From Candidatus Binataceae bacterium (lineage in GTDB: Bacteria > Desulfobacterota > Binatia > Binatales > Binataceae), in contig DATJMX010000021.1 in assembly GCA_035508495.1 (NCBI GenBank), positions 62,001 to 126,000 on the forward strand: DNA of 64,000 nt, given 5' to 3'. Each line of letters opens with the position of its first letter. Within the stretch, counting starts at the first letter, position 1. Under the pieces are notes generated by a model. The model did not search any database. It worked only from the letters and a program-made list of their open reading frames with translations, and had not been told where the DNA came from. Made by a program: the position numbers and the translations under genes. Shown in pieces: positions 16,303-24,757 of this stretch.

Positions 16303-18065
16303 CGCGACCGCTCCACGAGCGGACGTCCGGCGACGCCACGCGTTTGCGCGGAATCGATGCCGCGATCGTCGCGGCGATTGCAGCGTTTGCGATCCTGCTT
16401 ATGGCGCGCAGCGGCGCTCGACGCGGCGTCGAGCTGATGCCGTGGCCGGACGGCCTGGAATACGCCGCACAGGCGGTCAATCTCGATCGCGGGATGGGAC
16501 CGGTACTCCATTTCGGGGGCTATTCTTACCCATCTCGCTATCCCGAAGGATACCCGCTCATTCTGGCGGCGGCGTTTCCAATGGTCGGCCACGAAGTCTC
16601 GCGGCTCTTTCTCGCCACGATGTCGATGGGCGTCGTCGCGATCGTGGGGCTGTATGTGCTCGCGTTCAAACTCTTCGGCCGCGCGAGCGCGACGGCCGCC
16701 GCGCTGGTGCTCTGCCTCTCTCCTGTGTTTCTGACGTACTCGACGCTCGTGTTGAGCGACGTCCCGACGCTTGCGGTTACGATCCTCGCTGCATTGGCGC
16801 TCGCGCACGCATCGACGCAGGAGGACAACTCAATTTCTGCTCGATCGCTCGCGACCTGGCTGCTATTCGGCCTGCTCGCGGGATTCACGGTGATGATTCG
16901 TCCGACGAACGGGACGATGCTCGCCGGGCTCGCGCTTGGGCTCTTGCTGGTGCCGCCGAAACGGGGGCTGCTGGCGGCGTTCGTTGCGCTGATCGCGTTC
17001 GGTGCGGGATTCATAGTTCCAATCGGAATCCAGGCGGCATCGAACAGCGCTCATCTCGGGAGCGTGTTCGCGAGCGGCTATGGATGGTGGGTGCCGGAGG
17101 TTTATGGCACGGCGGGGCGCACGTTCAGCCCGGCGTATCTGTTCGGGCCAACGCTGCCGCGAAATCCGCACGGCAATATTCCGGTGTACGTGACGTCGCT
17201 GCTCGGCCTCGATGGAATGCTGGGCGATCGCGGCGACCTGCGCTTCTTCATATACCCATTCGCGGCGGCGGCTTTCGGTGCCATCGGGATCGCATTCGTG
17301 ATTCGCGAGCGCGAGAGCCGCATGGCGCGGCGCGTCGTGCTCTTCGGCCTCGGGTACTTGGGTGCGCTGTTCGCGATCTATGCGGTTTATATGTTCACCG
17401 ATGTCGCGTTTATCCTGCCCGGTGCGTTCGTGATCTTCCTTGGCGCGGGGTACGGAATCACCGCGGGCAATCGATGGATGCGGGCTGCGTTCGGAAATTC
17501 GCGGCGCAATGCGGCCTCAACTGCGGGCGCAGTGGGAATCCTGTTGCTCGATCTGCTCCTCGTTATCTCATTGCTCACTGAAGGAGGTAGCCGACTCGCG
17601 GCGAATCCGGCGGAATCGGAGATGGTGCCGGCACTCGAGACGCTCAATCAGTCGGTGCCGCCTGATGCGACGATTGTCACGAATATCTCGCTCCAGTTCA
17701 TGGAGCTGTATCTGCCTGGCAAATCGCGCCGATTCATCGGGATGAATGCGCTCGACCCGGGCGAGCGCTTCACCGACTATCACTTGCGCCGGCTCTACGA
17801 GAAACAGGCGTCCGGATGGAATGGAGCGGCGCCGGCGATCCTGTTCGCCAATGACAACGTGTCACAACCGGTCCTCGACTCGCTGACGAGCGCGAGCCGA
17901 GGCGCCCCAGTTTTGCTCGTGCTGGCGGCGCCGGAATCGGCAGCCTATGCCGATACGCTGAAGCACGAGCTCGACGCGCTGCAGCAATCATTCAAGATCG
18001 AGCCGCTAGGCGAAAGCCGCGCGATGGCAATCTATCAACTGACGCCGCTGAATCCCGCGCACTGA
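16272..18065 (+). CDS. Polytopic membrane glycosyltransferase-like protein of the ArnT/PMT type
   Basis: I prefer the GTG at 16272 (597 residues), which follows GGAG at 16266-and-upstream spacing; an ATG at 16239 would add 11 residues. The protein is a GT-C-like membrane enzyme: acidic loop motif (MPWPDGLEYAAQAVNL), YPEGYPLILAAAF, some ten hydrophobic segments, and a soluble C-terminal domain from about residue 440 (LNQSVPPDATIVTNISLQF). It is divergent from, and overlaps the start of, the glycosyltransferase gene on the minus strand. Donor and acceptor are unknown. Conservation of both proteins at their N-termini would show which starts are real. Confidence 0.8.
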   Translation: MSRAAPASASSRPLHERTSGDATRLRGIDAAIVAAIAAFAILLMARSGARRGVELMPWPDGLEYAAQAVNLDRGMGPVLHFGGYSYPSRYPEGYPLILAAAFPMVGHEVSRLFLATMSMGVVAIVGLYVLAFKLFGRASATAAALVLCLSPVFLTYSTLVLSDVPTLAVTILAALALAHASTQEDNSISARSLATWLLFGLLAGFTVMIRPTNGTMLAGLALGLLLVPPKRGLLAAFVALIAFGAGFIVPIGIQAASNSAHLGSVFASGYGWWVPEVYGTAGRTFSPAYLFGPTLPRNPHGNIPVYVTSLLGLDGMLGDRGDLRFFIYPFAAAAFGAIGIAFVIRERESRMARRVVLFGLGYLGALFAIYAVYMFTDVAFILPGAFVIFLGAGYGITAGNRWMRAAFGNSRRNAASTAGAVGILLLDLLLVISLLTEGGSRLAANPAESEMVPALETLNQSVPPDATIVTNISLQFMELYLPGKSRRFIGMNALDPGERFTDYHLRRLYEKQASGWNGAAPAILFANDNVSQPVLDSLTSASRGAPVLLVLAAPESAAYADTLKHELDALQQSFKIEPLGESRAMAIYQLTPLNPAH

Positions 18066-18128
18066 TTCGCTCACCCAGAAGCGTCATCCGCCGCGTCGCG
18101 GGCGGATCATGGCTGATGGTCATCGCAT

Positions 18129-18175
18129 TTGACAGAATGACGCGCCTAGTGCTATTTCGGTGATTAGCGAAATAG
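18129..18175 (+). promoter_or_regulatory. Promoter and palindromic operator of the SdpR-like gene
   Basis: TTGACA (18129-18134) is a perfect -35 hexamer, and 17 bases on lies CTATTT as a weak -10. Overlapping it is the palindrome CTATTTCG-N8-CGAAATAG (18152-18159 and 18168-18175), with perfect 8-bp arms, ending four bases before the ATG at 18180. Binding of the encoded ArsR/SdpR protein here would block its own expression. Confidence 0.7.
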
Positions 18176-18179
18176 CGAA

Positions 18180-18536
18180 ATGGGAATCTCGGAGACATTT
18201 CAGGCGCTGGCCGATCCGACGCGACGCAAGATCCTCGCGCTGCTGCGCGAGCGTGACATGACCGCGGGCGAAATCGCCGACCATTTTCCGCTGGCGAAAT
18301 CGACGCTCTCCGGTCATTTCAACGTGCTCAAGCATGCGGGCCTCGTCGTTATCGAGCGCTACGCCAACCGGATCGTTTACAGCCTGAGCACCTCCGCTTT
18401 CGAAGACGCGCTCAGCACGCTGGTGGATTTCAGCTCGAAAAGAAAATCACGGCTGACGCCAAAGCCCGCAGGAGCGGAGCGCCCGCCCTCGCCCGGCCGT
18501 CGCGGGCGTAGAGCCTCCAAAGGGGAGCCACGATGA
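18180..18536 (+). CDS. ArsR/SdpR-family autorepressor
   Basis: The 118-residue product is a winged-helix repressor: FQALADPTRRKILALL, then MTAGEIADHFPLAKSTLSGHFNVLKHAGLVV with the recognition helix. The SdpR branch has this exact opening and usually sits before an SdpI membrane protein, as here. The last 30 residues are basic and proline-rich and look like a lineage-specific tail. The stop overlaps the start of the SdpI-like gene (ATGA at 18533-18536). The palindrome just upstream is the probable operator. In Bacillus, SdpR is titrated by ligand-bound SdpI; the same here is inference. Confidence 0.9.
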   Translation: MGISETFQALADPTRRKILALLRERDMTAGEIADHFPLAKSTLSGHFNVLKHAGLVVIERYANRIVYSLSTSAFEDALSTLVDFSSKRKSRLTPKPAGAERPPSPGRRGRRASKGEPR

Positions 18537-19211
18537 AAACCGAATGGCGCGTTGAGTTTCCGCAGTTGATAATCATCGCCGCGATGTTGGTGGCGGGGGG
18601 CGCTCACCTGGCCCAACGTGCCAGCGCAACTGCCGGTGCATTGGAACGCCGCAGGACAAGTCGACGCGTATGGCGGTAAGTTCGAAGCGCTGTTCATGGA
18701 GCCGCTCATCGCGCTTGTGATCTACGCTGCAATGCGTTGGATCCCGCGTATCGACCCGGGCCGTAGAAACTACGAGTTGTTTGCGGCAGCATTCGGCACG
18801 CTGCGAATCGGACTAATCGCAACCATCGGTGCTCTCTATACCGTGATGCTGCTGACCTATCATGGTTGCCCAATCGCGATCGGCGTTGTGGTCCCGATGA
18901 TAGTGGGCGTGATGATGATCCTGGTGGGTAATGTGCTCGGCAAAGTGCGGCCCAACTGGTTCGTCGGCATCCGCACGCCGTGGACCATGTCGAGCAAAAC
19001 CGCGTGGGACAAAACCCATCGTGCGGGAGGATGGATGTTCATCATCGCGGGTCTTGCATTGATGATAAGCGGCGCCCTGCCATCGCCCTGGAATGTCTAC
19101 GAAGCTTTGCTGATCCCGTTGTCGCTCCTAATCGGGGTATTCGCCTACTCCTACTGGATCTGGCGATCGGCGAGCGACAAAATCCCGCCCGCCGGCACCT
19201 CACCGGCATGA
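18533..19211 (+). pseudogene. SdpI-family membrane protein gene with a one-base frameshift
   Basis: The ATG at 18533 is coupled to the SdpR-like stop and opens MKTEWRVEFPQLIIIAAMLVAG, a typical DUF1648/SdpI start, but the frame ends after about 49 codons. Removing one G from the run of six at 18595-18600 joins it to the rest: ALTWPNVPAQLPVHWNAAGQVDAYGGKFEALF, several membrane helices, then the SdpI signature NWFVGIRTPWTMSSKTAWDKTHRAGGW. Restored length is about 225 residues, as in the family. A homopolymer error in the assembly is as likely as a real mutation. Confidence 0.8.
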
Positions 19212-19216
19212 AGCTC

Positions 19217-19774
19217 TCATCGCTGCGTAAATGATGCCTTCAGCAGATCGACCTTGCCGGCGAAGTCTTCGAGATCTACTTCGGCGGTTTCGAGGACGCG
19301 GGCGACCATGCCCCAGAAGCCGATCGACAGGATCAGCTCGACGATTTCTGCGGTGCCCATGTGCTTTTTCAACGCATCAAGGGTTTCGCGCTTGCCTTTG
19401 ACATTGCGCGCTACCTCGTCGGTGAACTTCAGCACCAGGCGTTCGACGTCGTTGAAGCACTTTGCACCTTCCCAGCTTTCGATTGCCGCGATCTGTTCGT
19501 CGGTGCATCCGGTGCTCTTGGCGATCGGGACGTGCTGCGTCCATTCATAGACGCTGTGGCTGACTTTCGCGGTGCGCAGGATCGCGAGCTCGCGCAGCTT
19601 GCCGTTCAGCTTTGAGCGCGTGAGCAGTGAGTTGCCGAGCATCGAGAATGGATAGAATGCCGCGTCGGAGTTGGCGATCATCCGCGCGACGTTGAGCGTG
19701 ACGTTGCCGCGACGCAATATCTCGCGCGTCTTCTCCGGAGCCTTGCTTTCATCGACATAGGGTAGAAGCGCCAT
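19217..19774 (-). CDS. Carboxymuconolactone decarboxylase (CMD/AhpD-like) family protein
   Basis: The start is the ATG at 19774, preceded by GGAGG at good spacing, giving 185 residues; the frame extends five codons upstream. The all-helical CMD fold is visible: LLTRSKLNGKLRELAILRTAKVSHSVYEWTQHVPIAKSTGCTDEQI. The usual Cys-x-x-Cys redox pair is absent: the equivalent of the first position is within VYEWTQHV, leaving Glu and His but no cysteine. This subgroup is thus not an AhpD-type peroxidase. It is common near aromatic or lipid degradation genes. The reaction is unknown. Confidence 0.88.
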   Translation of the reverse strand: MALLPYVDESKAPEKTREILRRGNVTLNVARMIANSDAAFYPFSMLGNSLLTRSKLNGKLRELAILRTAKVSHSVYEWTQHVPIAKSTGCTDEQIAAIESWEGAKCFNDVERLVLKFTDEVARNVKGKRETLDALKKHMGTAEIVELILSIGFWGMVARVLETAEVDLEDFAGKVDLLKASFTQR

Positions 19775-19833
19775 CGAAAAATCCTCCAAGGTTTATGAGG
19801 CGACGCTAGTCCGCCTTGGTGCGTCAGCGCAAT

Positions 19834-20502
19834 CTACGGCGCGGGCGACTGCCGGGGCCTTGAACGCGCGGGCATCAGCGCGCCGAGGGCTGGATCGACG
19901 ACGAGGCCGCCGATCGTGCGGGACATCGCGACGGAGAGTGCTTCGACAGGATCGGTTTCGAGCGGGAAAAACACTTCGTGGCCGACGGGCTTGGGCGGCT
20001 CGTGCTCACTGCCTGTGATCGTCTTGCTGAACACGGCTTTGCCCGCGCGATCTCGCAACTCGAATGCGATCGTCACGGCCGCGTCCATCGTGAAATATTG
20101 GCCGTGCACGGTTTGCTCCGCGCCGAACTGCTTCGTTATCGCCGCGGACATCAGGTGCGAGCTTAATACGAAGTCGGCGTCATGATCGTTCGCCGCTACG
20201 GGATGGAGCCCGGCGTCCGCGAGCGATCGCTCAAGTCCCGCCGTGATTGATTTTTCGATGCCGCCGACGACGACCGACTCGATCAGGTTGCCGTTCTGAT
20301 CATATACGCCGCCTGCGACTATCTTGTCTGATGCGTCGAGGCCGTGGGTAGGTATCACTGCGATGGTTTTCGGCTCGAAGATATTTTCAGAGCCGGGAAC
20401 GAATCCCGGCAGATAATGGAGCGACGGAATCTGCGGAGTCCGATCACATGCCGCGAGCATGAGAGCCGCGACCGCGATGAGCGCGAGTGCGTTACGCTTC
20501 AG
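19834..20502 (-). CDS. Putative lipoprotein of unknown function
   Basis: The frame encodes a lipoprotein signal (RNALALIAVAALMLAAC) followed by about 200 residues with alternating beta/alpha character (EPKTIAVIPTHGLDASDKIVAGGVYD and KSITAGLERSLADAGLHPV). The latter resembles outer-membrane lipoproteins that assemble from strands. No ATG suits the signal peptide; a CTG at 20502 is the nearest plausible start, while the open frame continues upstream to 20634 inside the dedA gene. The start is therefore uncertain. It overlaps the end of dedA by 11 bases and is probably in one operon with it. Confidence 0.6.
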   Translation of the reverse strand: MKRNALALIAVAALMLAACDRTPQIPSLHYLPGFVPGSENIFEPKTIAVIPTHGLDASDKIVAGGVYDQNGNLIESVVVGGIEKSITAGLERSLADAGLHPVAANDHDADFVLSSHLMSAAITKQFGAEQTVHGQYFTMDAAVTIAFELRDRAGKAVFSKTITGSEHEPPKPVGHEVFFPLETDPVEALSVAMSRTIGGLVVDPALGALMPARSRPRQSPAP

Positions 20503-21121
20503 GGCCGGGAACCGTATGATGGCGCTCGCGCCACCATGCCAGAATAACCAGGCCCAATAGGACTGCGGCGCCCACCGCGATCCAGCGCGTTGCCTGATGG
20601 GTGCGCGCCACGAGTAGGTATAGCTCATCGCCAAGCAGGTAACCCACGGTGACGATCACCGAGCACCATACCATCGCACCCAGGATGTTCCAGCCGAGGA
20701 ACTGCAGAAAGGGCATCTTGCACGCGCCGGCCATGGGGCCCGCCATGAAGCGCACGCCCGCGATGAAGCGCGCCATGAACACGGCCTTGCTGCCGTGAAC
20801 CTGGAAGAAGACCTGCAGCCGCTCGTAGCGTCCGTGCAGGAACTTGAAACGATCGGCGAGGCGCTGCACGACGGCTTGCCCCGCGGTGCGACCGATGAGG
20901 AAGCCCGTGCAATCGCCGATAACGGCGCTCACGAACACGACTGCGTACACATAGCGGATGTCGAGGATGTCGCGTCCGGCCAGAAAGCCCGCGGCCAGCA
21001 TCACTGTTTCTTCGGGAACGGGGATGCCGAGATTGCCGACGAAAACGAAGGCGAAGATTCCATAATAACCCCACGCCGTCATCCACTCCGCGATAAGCGC
21101 GGGGTCAGTTATCGCGTGCAT
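20492..21121 (-). CDS. DedA family membrane protein
   Basis: The 209-residue product has the DedA/SNARE-associated (VTT) domain. FVFVGNLGIPVPEETVMLAAGFLAGR is the hallmark re-entrant loop with its conserved Glu pair. The later FMARFIAGVRFMAGPMAGACKMPF contains the family arginine motif. Hydrophobic helices span the rest, ending in a C-terminal transmembrane helix (AVGAAVLLGLVILAWW). DedA proteins act as lipid scramblases or flippases for undecaprenyl phosphate or phospholipid. It is followed by the lipoprotein gene with an overlap. Confidence 0.93.
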   Translation of the reverse strand: MHAITDPALIAEWMTAWGYYGIFAFVFVGNLGIPVPEETVMLAAGFLAGRDILDIRYVYAVVFVSAVIGDCTGFLIGRTAGQAVVQRLADRFKFLHGRYERLQVFFQVHGSKAVFMARFIAGVRFMAGPMAGACKMPFLQFLGWNILGAMVWCSVIVTVGYLLGDELYLLVARTHQATRWIAVGAAVLLGLVILAWWRERHHTVPGPEA

Positions 21122-21245
21122 CCATAACCTGCATCACGCCGCTCAGCAATTATCCGACTCTAGCCTGCCGAGCGCGCCAAATGAACAATGCAACGGCGAA
21201 CGACCATTCTTGCGTTCAGTGATATGAATTGCGTTTTGATTCTGA

Positions 21246-21352
21246 TTCCCCTTCCCGTGCGGGAAGGGGTTAGGGGTTAGGTCGTTGTCTGGTTTCTTCG
21301 ATCCAGCAAAAAGAAAACCTAATCCTCTTTCCCTTCCCGCACGGGAAGGGAA
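21246..21352. repeat. BIME-like element: two inverted GC-rich palindromes
   Basis: Two near-perfect palindromes face each other: CCCCTTCCCG-TG-CGGGAAGGGG (21248-21269) and CCCTTCCCG-CA-CGGGAAGGG (21331-21350). Inner inverted phrases GGGGTTAGG and CCTAATCC lie between. The arrangement is that of a bacterial interspersed mosaic element built from paired REP-type palindromes. It sits between the 5' end of dedA and the 3' end of the MFS gene. Confidence 0.7.
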
Positions 21353-21420
21353 GTTTGATGTCCCGGCGTTCGTTGGTCATTCCGATTCCACTGGCGCTGA
21401 ATAGTGTTTACGAAGAGCCG

Positions 21421-23016
21421 CTACTCCGCGTGCGCCTCGGGAACGCTGGGCGTGCCTTCTTTTGGGAGCAGGTAGAGAAATGGCATGATCACCGCGAGCA
21501 TCAGTACCATCAGCCAGAAGCAATCGTTGTAGGCCATCATCGTCGATTGCCGGCTGACGATATTATTCATCATCACCAGGTCGGCGCGGCGGCCGGGCGT
21601 CGACGCGATACCGTGATTGCCGAGGAAACTTTGGAATTGCGCGTCAGTCGTGCGGAAGGTCGGGTTAGTGCGCCGTACGACATCGACCAGGTCCGAGTGA
21701 TGCTCCTGCGAGCGGCGCGCCAGCAACGTCGCCAGCATCGCATAGGCAATATTACCTGCGATGCGCCGCGAGAGCGTGTAAAGGCTCGACGCGCCCGTCA
21801 TCAATGAGCGCGGTATCGTGCTCAGTGAGACCGTGCTCATCGTCACCATCGATGCGCCCATGCCGATTCCGGTGAGGATCAGTATCGGCATGAAACTCCA
21901 GAAGCCGACATAAAGCGTGAAGTGGCTGAGTTGGTAGTATCCTGCGATCAGCGCGACGATCCCGACGGCGATCAAGATGCGCGGGCTGACGAGATTGTAG
22001 AGCCGGCCCACGATCGGCATCGCGAGCATCATCGTGACCGCGCGCGGCATCAGCACCATGCCGGCCTGATACGCGGGATAGCCGAGCAGGGTTTCCGTGA
22101 ATTGGGGGAGCAGAAAGCTCGATCCGAACAGCGCAAAGCCCACCACCATCCCGAGTCCCGACCCGACGCTCAGCGGCACGTTGCGGAACAATCGAAAGTT
22201 GATGACCGGCTCGTCGGCGAGCATCTCCCACGCGACCAGCCCGACCATCGTCAGCGCCGCGATGATTGATCCGATCACGATCCAGTTGTTGGCGAACCAG
22301 TCCACTTCCTCGCCGCGCTCGAGCACGATCTGCATCGTGGTCAGACCGACGGTTAGAAGCCCGATCCCGGTCCAATCGATCTTCGTCACGCCGCGCTTCA
22401 GATACGGTGGGTCGTGGACGAACGCGCTCACCATCAGGAGGCCGATGATGCAGAACGGCACGTTGATGTAGAACACCCACTGCCATCCGTAATTGTCCAC
22501 CAGCCATCCGCCGAGGACGGGACCGGTTGCGGGCGCGAGCACCACGCCCATGCTGAAGATCGCCATCGCCATGCCCTGCTCGGCCGGCGGAAACGTCTCG
22601 CGCGCGATCGCCTGCGAGCAGGGCATCAGGCTGCCGCCGCCGATGCCCTGCAGCACGCGATAGAAGATCATCTGCGTGAAGGTTTTCGATGTACCGGCGA
22701 GTACGGAACCGATAGTGAACAGCACCATCGAGAAGATAAACAGCCGCTTGCGGCCGAGTACGGTCGTCCACCACGCCGACATCGTGATCATGATGATCTC
22801 GGCGATGCTGTAGGAGGTCGATACCCAGGTGATTGTGAGCAAGTCCTGGCCGAAGGACCCCATCATGTGCGGCATCGCGACGTTGACCACCGTCGCGTCC
22901 ATCACCGACAGGAAGGTGCCGATCATCACTGACGCTGCGACCAGCCATTTGCCGGCGGGCGCAACCTCGTTGACGGGTGTCGCCGCGACGGGAGCGCGCA
23001 AAACCTGATCTGCCAA
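21421..23016 (-). CDS. DHA2-family (EmrB/QacA-type) multidrug MFS transporter
   Basis: The 531-residue protein has about 14 hydrophobic segments, the number typical of the DHA2 drug:proton antiporter family. Motif D1-type sequence DATVVNVAMPHMM is in the first helix, and motif C-like ATGPVLGGWLVDNYGWQWVF marks the fifth. The usual start (LVAASVMIGTFLSVM) follows a short N-terminal arm. It would export drugs or lipophilic metabolites from the cytoplasm. No EmrA-type adaptor and no regulator adjoin it, so its substrate and control are unknown. It ends about 70 bases from the BIME-like element. Confidence 0.95.
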   Translation of the reverse strand: MADQVLRAPVAATPVNEVAPAGKWLVAASVMIGTFLSVMDATVVNVAMPHMMGSFGQDLLTITWVSTSYSIAEIIMITMSAWWTTVLGRKRLFIFSMVLFTIGSVLAGTSKTFTQMIFYRVLQGIGGGSLMPCSQAIARETFPPAEQGMAMAIFSMGVVLAPATGPVLGGWLVDNYGWQWVFYINVPFCIIGLLMVSAFVHDPPYLKRGVTKIDWTGIGLLTVGLTTMQIVLERGEEVDWFANNWIVIGSIIAALTMVGLVAWEMLADEPVINFRLFRNVPLSVGSGLGMVVGFALFGSSFLLPQFTETLLGYPAYQAGMVLMPRAVTMMLAMPIVGRLYNLVSPRILIAVGIVALIAGYYQLSHFTLYVGFWSFMPILILTGIGMGASMVTMSTVSLSTIPRSLMTGASSLYTLSRRIAGNIAYAMLATLLARRSQEHHSDLVDVVRRTNPTFRTTDAQFQSFLGNHGIASTPGRRADLVMMNNIVSRQSTMMAYNDCFWLMVLMLAVIMPFLYLLPKEGTPSVPEAHAE

Positions 23017-23184
23017 ACTAATCCCTTTCTATTTGCGACGTACGCCATGCGTTGCGCGAGTGCAAGAACGGAAAGCCTCGTCGCAGTCAGTCGGCGCTTT
23101 CGATGCAGATTGCACGAACCCAATAGCTTGGCTTCGGCGGGTTACTTAGAATCGCCGGACCAATGACCTGGTGATGGTGAGGAG

Positions 23185-23499
23185 ATGCGAATTGTTCTGA
23201 CTCTTGCGATTCTTGTGGGCGCGGCGGTGCTTGAGGCCGGTGGCGACGCGCTCATCCGAATGGGCCTCCATGGCTTGCGCTTCTGGATTCTGGCTGGAGG
23301 CTTGGCGCTTGCGGCATATGGGATCATCGTCAACCTCGGCACCCTCGATTTCGGGCGCCTGATGGGCGTTTACATCGTGGTGTTCTTTGTCGTATCGCAG
23401 GTGATCGCGGCCGCAGTCTTTCATCAGCTGCCGGCGCGCGGCACGATGCTGGGCGGGGCGCTGATCGTGATCGGCGGCGCCGTGATGATGGCCCTATAA
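23185..23499 (+). CDS. Small four-helix membrane protein, SMR/EamA-half-like
   Basis: The 104-residue product is four hydrophobic segments with little else: IVLTLAILVGAAVLEAGGDALI, FWILAGGLALAAYGIIVNL, GVYIVVFFVVSQVIAAAVF and GTMLGGALIVIGGAVMMA. Length and topology resemble small multidrug resistance proteins and the half-size EamA repeat. The glutamate in helix 1 (LEAGG) sits at the position where SMR proteins carry their proton/substrate glutamate. I could not place it in a named subfamily. The ATG at 23185 follows GGTGAGGAG. The HAD gene follows after 25 bases on the same strand. Confidence 0.75.
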   Translation: MRIVLTLAILVGAAVLEAGGDALIRMGLHGLRFWILAGGLALAAYGIIVNLGTLDFGRLMGVYIVVFFVVSQVIAAAVFHQLPARGTMLGGALIVIGGAVMMAL

Positions 23500-23524
23500 A
23501 CGAGCGACAGGAGCGCGAATCGAA

Positions 23525-24169
23525 GTGAGTGTCGAGGCAGTAATCTGGGATTTTGGCGGCGTGTTCACGAGCTCGCCGTTTGAGGCGTTCAATCGATTCG
23601 AGACTGAGCGCGGCCTGCCCGCCAACTTCATCCGCACGATCAACTCGACCAATCCCGACGCGAACGCATGGGCGCTCTTCGAAAGTTCCCAGATCGATCG
23701 CGACGGATTCGATCGCCTGTTCCTCGCGGAATCGACCGCCCTCGGCTATCCAGTTCGAGGCAAAGAAATCCTGCCGCTGCTGTCGGGCCAAGTGCGGCCG
23801 CGGATGGTCGAGGCGCTGCTCGCCTGCAAGCGCCGCTTCAAGGTCGGATGCATCACGAACAACATGCAGCACGGCCACGGCTCGAGCATGGCGACTACGG
23901 TGGAGGGCGGCTCGAAGGCGCTCGCGATCATGCAGCACTTCGACGCGATCATCGAAAGCTCGAAGGCCGGCGTGCGCAAGCCGAATCCCAAAGTTTACCT
24001 GATGATGTGCGAGCTGCTCGCTGTCGCGCCCGCGGCGTGCGTTTACATCGACGACCTCGGCATCAACTGCAAACCCGCAGCGCAACTCGGCATGACGGCA
24101 ATCAAAGTAGTGAGCGAAGCCCAGGCGCTCGCCGCTCTCGAAATCGCAACGGGCTTGAAGTTCGCGTAG
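23525..24169 (+). CDS. HAD-family hydrolase
   Basis: The 214-residue product begins at a GTG (23525) and reads SVEAVIWDFGGVFTSSPF, the HAD motif I of the class in which the second aspartate is replaced by Gly (the epoxide-hydrolase-N-terminal type). Motif III/IV appear as VGCITNNM (motif II Thr), SSKAGVRKPNPKVY with its Lys, and CVYIDDLGINCKPAAQLGM. A helical cap domain lies after motif I. Such enzymes hydrolyse phosphate esters or haloacids; the substrate is unknown. It lies 25 bases after the small membrane protein gene. Confidence 0.92.
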   Translation: MSVEAVIWDFGGVFTSSPFEAFNRFETERGLPANFIRTINSTNPDANAWALFESSQIDRDGFDRLFLAESTALGYPVRGKEILPLLSGQVRPRMVEALLACKRRFKVGCITNNMQHGHGSSMATTVEGGSKALAIMQHFDAIIESSKAGVRKPNPKVYLMMCELLAVAPAACVYIDDLGINCKPAAQLGMTAIKVVSEAQALAALEIATGLKFA

Positions 24170-24213
24170 CCGTTGACTTCGATCTCACAACCTCCGAGCC
24201 AGCGCTCTTGAAA

Positions 24214-24350
24214 TCCCTCTCCCCTGACCAGGGAGAGGTCGACGCCGCATCGCGGCGCCGGGTGAGGGTCGCCCGGATCATTTTTCCTTCAGGGATTTCA
24301 GATGCAGAATACCCTCACCCTAGCCCTCTCCGTGGTCAGGGAGAGGGGAT
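24214..24350. repeat. BIME-like intergenic element
   Basis: The ends are inverted copies: CCCTCTCCCCTGACCAGGG (24215-24233) and its counterpart CTCCGTGGTCAGGGAGAGGG (24329-24348). Inside them lie an inverted pair GGGTGAGGGT (24260-24269) and ACCCTCACCC (24311-24320), and a third small stem, GACGCCGC-ATC-GCGGCGCC. Architecture matches the elements at 21246-21352 and 62810-63015. Confidence 0.7.
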
Positions 24351-24442
24351 CAGAGGCGAGGCGGCGCGGACTCAAAGTGGATCGTCCGCACAATCGGCAT
24401 GCACTTTGCCTGTTCTGTCGTGCGAAGGAGATTCAAACGCCT

Positions 24443-24664
24443 ATGGCTGACGAGTGGGGCCTCTGCAAGGAATGCAAATGGTGGCAGATTGAACCTGCGG
24501 CGACGCTGCGCGCCTCGACGCTCGGTCTGTGTATCGAAGAAAAATTACAACGCTTCCGATTTCGAGTATCAGGCAGCAGCGGATGCAACCGCTTTATGAG
24601 CGGCAAGCCTGCGCGCGCCAAGGGATCAGCCTCGGCGCCGCCGACAGCGCCGCCGAAGCGCTAG
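24443..24664 (+). CDS. Small cysteine-rich protein, likely metal-binding
   Basis: From the ATG at 24443 the frame encodes 73 residues. Cysteines fall at 8, 11, 30 and 48 (CKECKWW, GLCIEE, SGCNRF), which could bind zinc or an iron-sulfur cluster. Aromatic residues follow the first pair, and the tail is low-complexity (Ala/Pro/Lys). GGAG lies at 24427-24430 upstream. There is no signal peptide. I do not recognise the family. It stands alone between a BIME-like repeat and the convergent DUF72 gene, so the gene call itself rests on the cysteine pattern and start context. Confidence 0.5.
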   Translation: MADEWGLCKECKWWQIEPAATLRASTLGLCIEEKLQRFRFRVSGSSGCNRFMSGKPARAKGSASAPPTAPPKR

Positions 24665-24757
24665 CTTGCCGATCCGGTCAGTAAGATTTTTCCGCTACGG
24701 CATCGACCTCTCCCGCTTTGCGGGCGAGGTTATTGAGAAGATCCGGGCATGAAAAAG

